A stretch of 64,000 nt of DNA from Cylindrotheca closterium. Taxonomy: Eukaryota; Bacillariophyta; Bacillariophyceae; Bacillariales; Bacillariaceae. The translations under genes were made by a program, and so were the position numbers. The notes below the pieces were generated by a model that worked only from the letters and a program-made list of their open reading frames with translations, searched no databases and was not told the origin of the DNA. This document shows, one piece after another, positions 32,455-43,716 of the stretch; within the stretch, counting starts at the first letter, position 1; every line of letters begins with the position of its first letter. The DNA lies in the NCBI GenBank assembly GCA_933822405.4, contig CAKOGP040001759.1, forward strand, positions 181,645 through 245,644, read 5' to 3'.

Positions 32455-35400
32455 TTACACTTCAGCCAGAGAGTCGGCGCGAGACTCTCCAGCTTTTGAA
32501 CCACCCCTGCTGGAACCTTGAGAGGCATTGGTAGCCACAGTCGCGGAACCAGATCCAGCGTATGCTCGAGCATCAAAACTGTGATGACTTCTGGGAGAAG
32601 ATGAATGGCTACTGCTGTTGGCGTTTTTCTTGTTCTTGGCAATCTCATATTCATAGGGTGCCCGATGCAACGTGTTGCTCAAGTGGGCCAGAATCCATCG
32701 ATAATCCGCCTTGATGTCTTCATCAAACAATGAAACATTCAGTTCGGCTACCAAGAACTTGAGCATGTCGTGATCCTTTTGCTTCACAGCCAACTTCAAT
32801 GGAGTTCGGGCTTTGGAGGTTCCGATAGGCAAAGATTTCAGGTTACCCTTGCTCTTAACTTCGGTGGTCACTGGAGCACAGCGTTCTTTGCATAGCCACC
32901 GAACCAATTCGACATTGCGACCGAGAATGGCCATGTGAACGGGATACCTACGATGTAGAAATAACAATTATGAGAGATGAATGACAAAATCGAGTTCATA
33001 AATACTGGCCGATTTCCACAAAATACTTACATGATTTCTTGTCCTGATTTCTTCTTGGACGAGATGTACGGTGTCCGGAGGTTAACATTTCCAGATTCGT
33101 ACAACTTTGTAGCTTTCGTCAAGTTGCCTTGCAGGACGGCATCTTGAAAGTTGTTGGCCGACCAATCGCATGCCAGACAGACCGAATGAGTCGACTTGGA
33201 GGTTTGGTAGGTCGATGGGAAGCGTTTGCTGGACCAAATGACGGTACACTTGGAACAAACCACCACTCCACAGTTGCGGCAATTGTGAGGCCGGTTAAAG
33301 ACGGCAAATTTGGAGCTGCACATGACGCAAATTGGATTGGTCTTGAAGGGTTGCAAGTACGGCGTTGCCATGGCAAGACCAGTTTCACGAGCCTCTCGTT
33401 CCGTCTTGGCCGAAAAGACAGCCTTGGAGCGATCTTGCTCCGTCGTGTTTCCCTCGTCGTAAGCCTTTTGGTCCGTAACAACCGAAGCAATCCACATATT
33501 GGTGGTCATGTTTTGCTGTACGTTCCAAGGCAAAAAGTCTCTCTTGCGAATATATTGGTCCGGAGCCACTGATAGTTCCTGCGAAACATTCCTTCCCTTT
33601 CCACCACCGCCAAAGAGCTTTTCCTTGACATTCTTGTGTTTGTGTTCTTCCAGTTCCTCCTCTTGAAACGAGCGATTCGAAGCATTGTTTCCTCCATGTT
33701 CCATCACGACCACTGCCGCTTGTGCGGTTTCTTGCAAAATCTGCTTTCGAATCCGATCTTCCAAGATATCCGGATGTTCCTGCACTTCTGCGGCAATCAC
33801 CAAATCATCCGAGGTGATCACGGACATTTCTGGCGCTTCGGATACCTGGACACTGCTCCCATCATAGTAGTCGGCTTGGTCATCGTCAATGCTGGAAGAA
33901 TCTTTGGAATTCTGTGGGGACGATGCCAAGGAAGGATTCTCGTGGACTGGTACACCCATTCCCACGTCTTGGTCATTCAAGTCATCGATGTCCATAGGAC
34001 CACCACCACTATATGCAGAAGCTCCCGCCGGAGAGGATGCTGACGCTGGCACGTACCCTTGTTTGGAAGGCAAGGCCGACATTGGTGAATTTGGTGAGCG
34101 ATAGGAATCTCCAGACGCGGTACGCGCATTGGGACCGGCCATGCGGCGGGCCCCTGGTTGGGGAAGGTCCGGATGCGGAGGTGGCATGTTTTCCGATCGT
34201 ATCCGCGGTGCTGGCGACAGAGGCGCATCGTTTCCAATGGTACGTTCGGCTCTTGCGGAATGGCTGGAAATGTTGGACGATGCCGCCGAAGCGACTGCCG
34301 CCGCCGAAGTAATAGGAGCAATGGCAGGTGCAGAAGCTCGGCTGTTGACGCCAGGGACTCGATGAGCGCCCGGACGAGGAGCGGGAGACAGAGAACGAAT
34401 GGCTTTGCTACTACTAGGTCTGACTGATGATGCCGCCACATGATAGGCACCAGGTGCCACTCCTGGAGCCATTCGTGGTCCAGCTCTGCTTCGTCTCTTG
34501 GCAGCCCTATCTTCTTGCTGTTGCTGTTGCTGTTTTTTAGAAGGTTGTTTCGCCGCAGCTGCGCGGACAGGCGACGGTGGTGGTTTGGCATGTGCCACGG
34601 GTGGCTTTTCTTCTACAGCCGCAGTAGCACTTTGCCTCGAAGTAGTTTCTTTTGCTTTTTGTTCTTTGGCTTTTTCTTCAGCTTCTTTTTCTTCTTGTTG
34701 AGCTGTCTCCAATTCTTGCGAACTATCCGTTAGATCATCATAAGAATCATCAGAGGCGATAGAGGGCTCTTCCTTCTTTTCCTCTTCTGTATTTTTATTA
34801 TTATTCGTTGATCTTGCTGCTGTTGTTGCTCTTGTTGTTGGCAAGGAACTTAGCTTGGGCATCTGAACATCCTCTTTCATCGTATCCTTGGGCGATCCCT
34901 TGGGTGTAATGACAATGTTCCCAGTATGATCAATGGAACAAATACTGACGGGTGAATCTCGTTGGCCCGATTCCGACACTTTTCGTTCGTGGCCGTGCGA
35001 CATTGGCGAGGATCCAGGCGAAGGTCCTCCCGGAGACGATCGAGGTGAAGCAGAAGATTCCTGTGAATACGATGATCGAGCCGGAGAATCAGGAGGCGAT
35101 ACTGGTGTTGGTGACTTTTCTTGGTGTGGTTGTTGGTGATCGGATAATGTCATTTCATAACTCGACGAAGCGTTAAATGTGTCAGCCGTTGCAGTATCAT
35201 GACTGGACTTGTTCTCAATCTTGTCGTTGTTGTTGTTATTCTTGTTGTTGGCAGTGTCATTATCATTGTTATCAAGTGGGAACTCGGGCGGTACAAGGTT
35301 GGTGGTGGCAGTATCATCCTTCCCAGGGACACGCGATTCGGTTCGAAAGCTCAGCGGGAACTCTTTTGGGGATAATGGATTCATTTGTGGACTGCCTTGT

Positions 35401-35795
35401 GCAGACGCCACGACCTTGGAAGGTCTGACAGGTGAATGTACTGGCGAACGAGCAGGAGAGTTGGCATTACTTCCTGCAATCGTAATCTCTTTGCTGATGG
35501 AAGCCGCCATGATGGTCAAATCACCGACCGTTTCCTTCATGACCTTTTGAATCTCCTTGACGGTTGTGGGACTCTTCATTCCGTTAATGGTCAAGATGAC
35601 CATTCCAATCTGCAGCTTGGAATTGGCAAACTTGCTCGTGTCTTTGATTCCTGAAATGTAAAGCGTATTCCAGGCATTGGAACGCTTCACCACGAGGCCA
35701 ATCTTTTCATTCTTTTGTTCCTTGACTGCGTTGGCATAACATATGGATTCGAAATAGTTGGCAATGTCGATGGAGGTTCCTTTGGCAGATGTCAT
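32455..35795 (-). CDS. PDZ-like / FYVE-type zinc finger / ankyrin protein, two exons
   Basis: ATG at 35795. Exon 1 is 35795-33031 and exon 2 is 32947-32455, with donor GTAAGT and acceptor GTAG; they join in frame to 1085 residues. Residues about 1-105 look PDZ-like (KIGLVVKRSNAWNTLYISG, then ANSKLQIGMVILTINGM). A long Ser/Pro/Ala-rich disordered region fills the middle. Near residue 830-890 there is a FYVE-type finger: ICVMCSSKF, RPHNCRNCGVVVCSKC, and a final VCLAC pair. The rest has ankyrin-like repeats, the first split by the intron (PVHMAILGRNVELVRWLCKE, then TPLKLAVKQKDHDMLKFLV). FYVE fingers bind PtdIns3P on endosomes. The basic R+HHCR patch here is RPHNCR, so lipid binding is plausible but not certain. 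Likely an endosomal scaffold; partner unknown. Confidence 0.88.
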
Positions 35796-36537
35796 GTTTT
35801 GGTTTTCTTAATCTTAGAAAGAAGGAACACAAAGCTTATCCTGAATGTTGTTTTCGCTGTTGTGTTGTAGACTAATGATCAGAAGGGATAAGTAAGCAGG
35901 TTTGATGTTCAGCAGACGAATAGTTCTATAGTCGTGTGAGACTGAATGGGAGAGGTGCCTAAAATTACAAAGACCCGAGGTGATAATAATACTTCCTTCA
36001 TCCATCACAGCAATTACACAAGACCAAACAAGACATTGGTTTTCTTGCGATCGGATGTTTCAAGCGCCAGCGCAAAGCGTTGCACTAAGTGCGGAACGTT
36101 ACGCGTGTCACAGTTCCCTCCAGTTTCTTATGAATCGAAACGGTGTTTGTACTAATAGAAGCCTGGCGGGCCGTCCGAAAGTGTCAATGAATTCCAAAGA
36201 CTCGCTTTTCACCATGTGTTTCGTTGACAGGCTTGTTTTGGTAACGGCAATTCATTCGCTAAATTACAGCAATTTGGTACGATTGATTGATTCCATCGAC
36301 TGAAAAATTAGCGTTTCGTCTGTCCACCCACCCGAACAAACAAATCGGAAAATAACAAAAGTTCTGAGATCATGTTTTGCCTGCGTCAGCAGAATGAAGG
36401 AGATCTGCGTTTTTGTATTGGTGGAGTGAGTCATCATTCAACGCAGGTTGTCACAGTCAGCAGACCAACTGGTTTCCAAGCACACACAAACACACACACA
36501 CAAACACACAAATTTTTGCTGAGAATAATACAAGACA
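35796..36537. promoter_or_regulatory. Divergent promoter region, FYVE gene / FtsH
   Basis: 742 bases between divergent starts. An (AC)n-rich tract lies directly upstream of the FtsH start (about 36481-36510). Nothing else recognisable. Confidence 0.4.
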
Positions 36538-38706
36538 ATGAAGTTCTCAATAGCCGCCACTACCGCATTGTTGCTTGCCGATTCGTCGCAAGCCTTTGTC
36601 AATCCTTCTGGATCCTTCAGCAGCTCTACCCGCATGAACATGGCAATGGATGCTCCTGACATGCAAGCTGCTGCAGCCACTGCCTCTAGTGACCTTCCAG
36701 TCATTCAAAGATCTCAATACGGACCTTCTGATGTCCGATACTCGGACTTTCTCCGATTGGTCTCTGGTGACCGCATTGAAAAGGTGACCTTTAGCTCGGA
36801 TGGATCTCAATTGCTGGGTGTTGATGTCGATGGAACACGTCTCAAGATTGAAGCTCTTCCCAATGATCCCAGTCTTCTTAATGAACTCACGGAACACAAG
36901 GTATGTTATGGTATATACTACTATGTTGCTATGATGCTATATTGAAAGGCACTTGCCTGATGATGATGGGTCATTGTGACGGGATTTGATGACATGTCTC
37001 TCACACTCAAACATCTCTTACTCACCCCACGTTAATAGGTCGATGTCACTGTCCTTCCACAACAAGAAGCTTCTGGTCTTGGTGACCTCGCTCAATCTCT
37101 CATCTTCCCTGCTGCTCTCTTTGCCGGTCTCTTTTTCCTGAGCCGCAATGCCGGTGGTGCCGGTGGCGGCATGGGAGGAGGCATGGGCGGTGGACCCGGA
37201 AACCCCATGGGATTCGGAAAGTCCAAGGCCGAAATCCAAATGGTCCCCGATACCGGTGTCACTTTTGACGAGGTGGCCGGATGCGACGGCGCCAAGTTGG
37301 AATTGGCCGAAGTGGTCGACTTTTTGAAACAACCCGAAGCGTACACCAAGAATGGATGCCAAATTCCCCGTGGTGTCATTCTCGATGGACCTCCCGGTAC
37401 TGGTAAGACCCTTCTTGCCAAGGCTGTGGCTGGAGAAGCCGGAGTTCCATTCATCTCCATCTCTGGTTCCGAATTCGTCGAGATGTTTGTCGGTGTCGGT
37501 GCCTCTCGCGTTCGTGATATCTTTGGACAAGCCAAGAAGAATGCTCCCTGCATTATCTTTATCGATGAGATTGATGCCGTCGGTCGCCAACGTGGTGCTG
37601 GATACGCCGGAGGTAACGACGAACGTGAACAAACGGTCAATCAAATTTTGGTCGAGATGGATGGGTTCGACGGAAACCCAGGAATCATTACCATTGCCGC
37701 CACCAATCGTGTCGATATTTTGGACTCTGCCCTTTTGCGTCCCGGACGCTTCGATCGCAAGGTCACGGTCGACCTTCCTGACTTCAAGGGACGTACCCGT
37801 ATCTTGGGCGTCCACTCTCGTGGAAAGCCTTTGGAACCCGATGTCGACCTCGAGGCCATTTCCCGTCGTACTCCTGGATTCTCGGGAGCTCAATTGGAGA
37901 ACCTCATGAACGAAGCTGCCATTACGGCTGCCCGCAAGGCCAAGACCACCATTGGATGGGAAGAAATTGATGGTGCCGTGGACCGAATCATGGTCGGTTT
38001 GGAAAAAAAGGGAGGAAACCAAGTGGCCAAGCAAAAGGAATTGGTGGCCTACCACGAAGCTGGACACGCTGTTGTTGGAGCTCTTGTCCCTGATTACGAT
38101 CAAGTCCAAAAGATCACCATCATTCCCCGTTCCAACGGTGCTGGTGGTTTGACCTTTTTTGCCCCTCAAGAATCGCGTCTTGAATCTGGCATGTACAGCA
38201 AGCAATACTTGGAATCCCAACTTGCCGTTGCCCTTGGTGGACGTCTCGCCGAAGAACTCATCTACGGAGAAGACATGGTCACCACTGGTGCTTCCAACGA
38301 TATCCAACAAGTTGCCAACATTGCCAAGCGCATGGTCAAGGAATGGGGAATGAGTGACAAGATCGGACGCATTGCCTTGAGCGAACCATCCGGTGGAGGT
38401 CCATTCATGGGAATGAACATGTTGCGTCGTCAAACCATGTGGGGTAACAAGATTTTGGGAACTGTCGAAGAAGAAGTCGAACGTCTTGTCAACAACAGTT
38501 ACTTGATCGCCAAGAAGATTTTGGACGAGAACAAGGACCTCCTCGAACACTTGACCCAAACTCTTCTCGAACAAGAGGTTGTTTCTGCCGAAGAATTCCA
38601 AATGATGTTGGTGGAATACAAGGCCAAGACTATTGACTACGCTCTTCTCGGAGAAGAGAGAAACCGCGAAAAGCTTCCTTTCCAAGCCCTTCCTCTCAAG
38701 GTTTAA
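36538..38706 (+). CDS. ftsH: Plastid-targeted FtsH metalloprotease, two exons
   Basis: Exons 36538-36900 and 37039-38706 join in frame (donor GTATGT, acceptor AATAG) to 676 residues. The N-terminus is a signal peptide ending SSQAFVNP, a good match to the diatom ASAFAP-type motif, so plastid import is predicted. One membrane helix follows (about 142-155, [12 protein letters not shown]) after the lumenal domain; the first helix of bacterial FtsH is missing. Next come a Gly/Met-rich linker, Walker A GPPGTGKT (about 238-245), Walker B IIFIDEID (293-300), the arginine-finger region [10 protein letters not shown], and the zinc site HEAGH (about 460-464). All catalytic motifs are present. FtsH removes damaged photosystem II D1 and other thylakoid proteins. 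Codon choice is strongly biased (many GTC, TTG, GGA and AAG), suggesting high expression. Confidence 0.97.
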
Positions 38707-39076
38707 AAAAACATCTTGTGAGATGATGAACATTGAACATGACATGTTTCGATAGAATACTTTTCAGCTAGATCCTACTTTTTCATTTTCATTAATTTTC
38801 CTCTTTTAGTGAAAGAACAGGAGAAACTTTTGGAGTCTAAGAAATTGTGTCAGCAGTCAATGCACTTATAATAAGGAGGTAGAGCTTGGCTGTTACAAAG
38901 GCATACAACTTGGTGGCAACCGTACTTCTGCGATGGAACTATTTGAAAAGTCTCGAGGAATGAATCAAGCGACTTGAACTTGGAGGTGGAGAACATTGCG
39001 ATCTTTTTGAAACATTGCGACCAAAAGTATGGGGGAGATATCATCGCATCCTTCTGTTGCACTTGGATGTCGAAAC

Positions 39077-39345
39077 ATGGCGCTGGTGTTATTGGAGAAG
39101 CAAGGAAAACTCGACGCTGCCTCGGAGCTTTAACGGTCGCTCGATCGCTCGCTAGATATCTACAAAGCCAATGTTGGGGAGAAGCATATATATCTTAGTG
39201 GCTGATATATACAATGCCATGGCATATTCGTACAAGCTTTAGGGTGACCGAGGGAGAGCCAAGGAGCTGCTACCGTTAGAATCACTGAGCATCAAGAGTG
39301 ATTGAAGCTGGACTGCGAAGGAAAATTGTCAATCAACGGCGTCGG
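39077..39345 (+). pseudogene. Kinesin-light-chain-type TPR remnant
   Basis: Translation in successive frames gives pieces of KLC-type TPR: ALVLLEKQGKLDAASEL, a TAA, RSLDIYKANVGEKH-like text, a frameshift, ADIYNAMAYSYKL, a TAG, then GDRGRAKELL and ESLSIKS. The periodicity fits 42-residue TPR units like those in the intact gene at the right edge. At least two stops and one frameshift are present. The 3' part (about 39260-39405) recurs in degenerate form near 41760-41900, ahead of the second receptor gene. Confidence 0.6.
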
Positions 39346-39496
39346 TCACCAAATATTAGTCCTATCTCAAGAAGGACAGCAATCGTCTAATTTGAGCTGT
39401 ACGGTACTGTAGCATACCACAACAAGTCATGGAATCGATATACTGTATTATAAAAATATGTAGCGTGATGCATTTGTGCAGATTTTAAAAGTACAA

Positions 39497-39638
39497 TACC
39501 GGTAGGCCTAAAAGGTTTTGAAGTGGTTTCTATGCATACCGGTACCGGTAGATGATTATCTTGATTCGTATTCAAGATGTCGTTTGGCAAACGGTGGGTC
39601 ACAGTTCGGTCAAAATGAAAAATATGCATGTACCGGTA
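39497..39638. promoter_or_regulatory. Cluster of TACCGGTA palindromes
   Basis: TACCGGTA occurs at 39497-39504, 39537-39544, 39543-39550 and 39631-39638. The 8-base palindrome recurs at eight other intergenic places in the window. A binding site or a repeat-derived motif are both possible; no factor is known for it. Confidence 0.35.
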
Positions 39639-39922
39639 CCGTTATTTCACGTGCTTTGTTTCATTTAGGGACACGAGTGCGTTATATAAAAGTATATATC
39701 ATAATATATATTGAATACGAGTGCATGTGTTCTTATTTATCCCTCATATTTATGGTGACGATTCACCACCATCTGACCGTCCGTTCCATGAAGATATTTC
39801 TGTCAAACCGATTGCACATTGTTGCGTTTGTGATTGTCATACCGTAGATACTGTTTTATTGCATCTGAGGTTGAAAGTTCAAAGTGGCGCCTGCTATTGC
39901 CCCAATCTGTTCGTAGCACATA

Positions 39923-41269
39923 ATGGCGGAGCCAAGTTCCACTTATCTATACGTGCCCAGTGAGGATGAACAAAAGGCAATCAGCATCCTTTTGGTCTTG
40001 TCTGCCAGCCTTTCATTGGTTGGTTCCTCCTGCATTGTTTATCATGTCCGACACAACAGCAAGAGCACGCCTTATCGAAGAATAATGCTTGGGATGAGCG
40101 CCTGTGATATCGTGTCTACGATAGGCTACGCCTTGCAGCCATATGTCGGTCTGAAAGGAGAATCAAACTCCTTTGTATGGTCTTTTGGAAATGCTGCTTC
40201 CTGTTCGTTTATCGGTGCACTGGCGCAGTTTGGATTTTCAGCTCATCTGTACTCGGCGGCGCTTTCCTATTACTTTCTGTCAACCATTCGGTATGGTACC
40301 CGTGAAGCTGTCTTTGCGAAAAAGTACGAACGATGGATACACGTAGCAATTATTTTATGGTCTGTGGCGACCGCGATCGTCGGTATTGCTTTGGACATCT
40401 TTCATCTCAATGATCTAGGTCCAGGATGTTGGGTCAGCGGCACTCCAGACTGTACTGGTGTTCGGTGTTGGGCTGAGCTAATAGCGTGGGTGATGGGTGG
40501 TATTCCAACGCTGCTGTCGTTCTTTTCTATTTTGATCAACAATCTGAAACTGTACTGTTTCGTACGCCAAACTGTGCGAGAGGGCCAGCGGAGAGCCTTG
40601 GAAAAAGAGAGCCAGATGATATCTTACAGACTAAATAATCATCAACAAGTACAGGATAATGTTCCAATGGATACTTCCAACCACAACAAGGAGACCAGGA
40701 GTATGAAGAGACAGTCAAGTGTATTGACATCATCTGAAAAGCAATGGAAGCGGGTGCGAGAAGTTGGTAGACAATCCTTTCTCTATGTCGGAGCCTATTT
40801 GCTTTCATTTCTTTGGACCATAATAAAACAGGCGCTTGACGGCCAAGATTTTGAGAGGTCTCCTGGCTCGGGAACCTTTCTGTTACCATTATCGATATTA
40901 CAGGCCATCTTTCTTCCAGCCCAAGGGCTGCTGAATGCGCTCATATTTTTTCGGCCCAAATACAAGCAAGCTCGAAAACTATACGGTGAGCAACCCCGAC
41001 TATGGTTAGCCAGAAGAGCCGTACTTGGAGGCAACCTACGTTCCATGGAGACCAACACACTTGATCCAATGAGTCGTCGTACTACTGGTGGATCTAGGGC
41101 CCCAGTGAGCCAACGTAGTGTATCAGCGTCGGTGGTAGTGGGACAAAAACGGGTCAACTTTGCCGGGGAAGTTGTATCGCGATGCTCGAATCCAATGCTG
41201 GATGTGCCACAGAATGAGGCATTGCCTGCAGAAGGAGAGCACCAGTCGACGCCATCTGAGCATGGGTAG
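39923..41269 (+). CDS. Seven-transmembrane receptor-like protein, copy 1
   Basis: ATG at 39923, 448 residues, no intron. Seven hydrophobic segments are visible, e.g. ISILLVLSASLSLVGSSC, RIMLGMSACDIVSTIGYAL, FIGALAQFGFSAHLYSAALS, HVAIILWSVATAIVGIALDI, LIAWVMGGIPTLLSFFSIL, FLYVGAYLLSFLWTIIK and LSILQAIFLPAQGLLNALIF. A Cys before helix 3 (NAASCSF) and one in the second outer loop (LGPGCWVSG) could form the usual GPCR disulfide. The end of helix 7 (NALIFFRPKY) resembles N-x-x-x-Y/F-x-x-P. The third inner loop is long and charged, and the C-tail is Ser/Arg-rich. This resembles cAMP-receptor/secretin-type GPCRs expanded in diatoms. Ligand and G-protein coupling are unknown. A tandem copy lies at 42346. 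Confidence 0.85.
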   Translation: MAEPSSTYLYVPSEDEQKAISILLVLSASLSLVGSSCIVYHVRHNSKSTPYRRIMLGMSACDIVSTIGYALQPYVGLKGESNSFVWSFGNAASCSFIGALAQFGFSAHLYSAALSYYFLSTIRYGTREAVFAKKYERWIHVAIILWSVATAIVGIALDIFHLNDLGPGCWVSGTPDCTGVRCWAELIAWVMGGIPTLLSFFSILINNLKLYCFVRQTVREGQRRALEKESQMISYRLNNHQQVQDNVPMDTSNHNKETRSMKRQSSVLTSSEKQWKRVREVGRQSFLYVGAYLLSFLWTIIKQALDGQDFERSPGSGTFLLPLSILQAIFLPAQGLLNALIFFRPKYKQARKLYGEQPRLWLARRAVLGGNLRSMETNTLDPMSRRTTGGSRAPVSQRSVSASVVVGQKRVNFAGEVVSRCSNPMLDVPQNEALPAEGEHQSTPSEHG

Positions 41270-42345
41270 GCGGTGGATTTTCGCTTGAGCATTATCCTAC
41301 CGCGGGGCTGAAGATCCTAAAGAACTCTGCTGGCTCGTAGAAGCTGTATGTTGCAGACTTTTGCAGACCATCAGAAATGAGCCAGTCATCAGCTTGCCGA
41401 TGAGAAATGCAATTCCTCGATGATCGAAATGGAAACGAACTTCATAGCGGTGGCTCAATGGAGGAAATGATTGCAAATTGCAAGAGTTTCTTCGTACAAG
41501 AAAACTCGAAGGCTTGCCCGATCATGGAAACAACGATTCAATCTTTCCAATGTCATCCTTTCGATCAATATTGAATGTATTTCCTATTTTTTTGCTTGAT
41601 ATTGCCAGCCAGAAGCCAACAAGACTTGGATTTTGTCTCAGACATGCCGTTGATGCAAGAATCGATCCAAGTCGTCAATAAACATTTATTCTCTCCCAAC
41701 TAAAGATATATTGACATGACAAATTCGCTCAGACTCTTGGGTAATTGAGGAAAGTAGAAGCGGTTGCTGCTGGGTCACCGAGCATGAAGAAGAAGAAGAA
41801 GCTGGTCGAGTGATTGAAAGAAGATCGCTCTTGCCGATCTCAAATTGTCAGTTCTATCTCCAGAAGGGCAAAATCCGTTTAATTTGAGCTGTACTAATGC
41901 AGCAATGCGCTTTCAATTCATTTCTTTAGAATCCTCCAAAATCAAATTTCGTCCATTTTGGATGTCATATGAGAGGGTCATTAATTTTTTATGATCATTT
42001 GTAGAGAGTTGCCGACCATTATATAAATGTTGAGTGTATCATTTATCGAATGTTGATCGTACATTTTTGCGTTTAGCTCATTAAAAAATATGGTACGAGG
42101 TACCCGGCCGTTATTATTGTATTTATATATATCATGTAGTTATATACATATAATACCCGGCATTGTATATGTGTTATATGAAGAAAAGCTTCCGGCAAAT
42201 ATTCCAAAGGAGAAGACCAATGATGTACATTATACACTGCATTATTTTATGCGGTTGCACTTCGTGAAATAAGATTGGTGTTCTTGCACCTGAGATTGAA
42301 AGTGGCGTCTGCTATTGTGCCAATCTTCTCTTCGTAGCGCATACA
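41270..42345. other. Spacer between the tandem receptor genes
   Basis: Part of the tandem duplication. The last 60 bases before each start match closely (CTGCTATTG.., CTTCGTAGC.CAT). The segment near 41760-41900 is a degenerate match to 39260-39405. No intact gene. Confidence 0.5.
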
Positions 42346-43716
42346 ATGGTGGAGCCAAGGTACACTTATCTATACGTTCCCAGTGAGGAGTCACAAAAAG
42401 CAATCAGCATCCTAATGGTCTTGTCAGCAATTCTGTCGTTGGTTGGTTCCTCCTGCATCGTTTATCATGTCCGACACAACAGCAAGAGTACGCCTTATCG
42501 AAGAATAATGCTTGGGACGAGCGTCTGTGACATTGTATCTACGATTGGCTACGCCTTACAGCCATATGTGAGCCTTCGTGGAGAACCGAGCTCCTTTGTC
42601 TGGTCGTTCGGAAATGCTGCTTCTTGCTCCCTCATTGGTGCACTGGCCCAGTTTGGGTTTTCGGCTCATCTATACTCAGCTGCACTTTCCTACTACTTTC
42701 TGTCAACCATTCGTTATGGTACTCGAGAAGCTACCTTTGCCAAAAAGTACGAGCGATGGATTCATTTCACGATTGTCTCGTGGTCTCTGGTGACCTCGAT
42801 CATTGGCGTGGCTTTGGATGTCTTTCATCTAAATGATTTAGGTCCCGGATGTTGGGTCAGTGGTGCTCCCTTTGGTGAATGCACTGGCTTTCGGTGCTGG
42901 GCGGAACCAATAGCGTGGGTGATGGGTGGTATTCCAACGCTGCTGTCGTTCTTTACTGTGTTGATCAACAATTTGAGACTGTATTGTTATGTGCGAATAA
43001 CAGTGAGGGAAGGACAACGAAAAGCCTTAAAAAAAGAGAGCCAGATGACATCCTATAGAATACACAACCATCAACAAGTACAGGATAATGATCCAATTGA
43101 TACTTCCACTGACAAGGAGACCAGTACGACGACAAAGTCCAGTGTACTAACATCTTCTGAGAAGCAATGGAAACGGGTACGAGAAGTGGGTAGACAATCC
43201 TTTCTCTATGTTGGTGCCTACTTGCTTTCCTTCTTTTGGACCATTGTCAAGCAAGCGCTTGATGGCCAACAGTTTGAGAGATCTCCGGGATCGGGCACCT
43301 ATCTGTTACCAATATCGATATTACAGGCCATCTTTCTTCCAGTCCAAGGACTCTTCAATGCGTTGATTTTCTTTCGACCCAAGTACAAACAAGCTCGACA
43401 GAGGCATGGTGCACAATCTCGACTATGGTTGGCTAGGAGAGCCGTACTCGGAGGAAACATGCGCCCAATCGAGACCAACACAATAGACCCAATGAGTCGC
43501 CGTAGTACTGCAACTAGAGCTAAAGCAGCGAGCCAACCTAGTGCCACTGAGTCGGCAGTGGAGCAGCCTAGTGCCTCTGAACCGTCTGCTGCTGGGCAAA
43601 ACCGCGTGAACTTTACCGGGGAAGTTGTGTCGTGCTGCTCGAGTGCCATGACAGATGCTCCACAAACTGCTTCGTCGGCGCCTGCCGAAGAGCATCCAAC
43701 AGAGTCAACAGAATAG
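42346..43716 (+). CDS. Seven-transmembrane receptor-like protein, copy 2
   Basis: ATG at 42346, 456 residues, tandem paralogue of the gene at 39923 in the same orientation. The helices and loops are almost the same (e.g. PYRRIMLGTSVCDIVSTIGY, GFSAHLYSAALSYYFLSTIR, SEKQWKRVREVGRQSFLYVG). It has ECTGF where copy 1 has DCTGV in the outer loop. Variation concentrates in the third inner loop and the C-tail, which has an extra Ala/Ser/Glu stretch here. The disulfide Cys pair and the end of helix 7 are kept. Both copies have complete frames, so both are probably functional. Ligand unknown. Confidence 0.85.
   Translation: MVEPRYTYLYVPSEESQKAISILMVLSAILSLVGSSCIVYHVRHNSKSTPYRRIMLGTSVCDIVSTIGYALQPYVSLRGEPSSFVWSFGNAASCSLIGALAQFGFSAHLYSAALSYYFLSTIRYGTREATFAKKYERWIHFTIVSWSLVTSIIGVALDVFHLNDLGPGCWVSGAPFGECTGFRCWAEPIAWVMGGIPTLLSFFTVLINNLRLYCYVRITVREGQRKALKKESQMTSYRIHNHQQVQDNDPIDTSTDKETSTTTKSSVLTSSEKQWKRVREVGRQSFLYVGAYLLSFFWTIVKQALDGQQFERSPGSGTYLLPISILQAIFLPVQGLFNALIFFRPKYKQARQRHGAQSRLWLARRAVLGGNMRPIETNTIDPMSRRSTATRAKAASQPSATESAVEQPSASEPSAAGQNRVNFTGEVVSCCSSAMTDAPQTASSAPAEEHPTESTE

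Larger units (their letters stand above)
38707..39922. other. Intergenic with TPR pseudogene and TACCGGTA cluster
   Basis: Contains the TPR remnant listed separately, then four TACCGGTA sites between 39497 and 39638, two of them overlapping, within 430 bases of the following receptor gene. Confidence 0.5.

Noticed and set aside
37018..38745. 575-codon frame on the minus strand opposite FtsH
   Set aside because: It is the shadow of the strongly codon-biased FtsH gene and matches no protein pattern.
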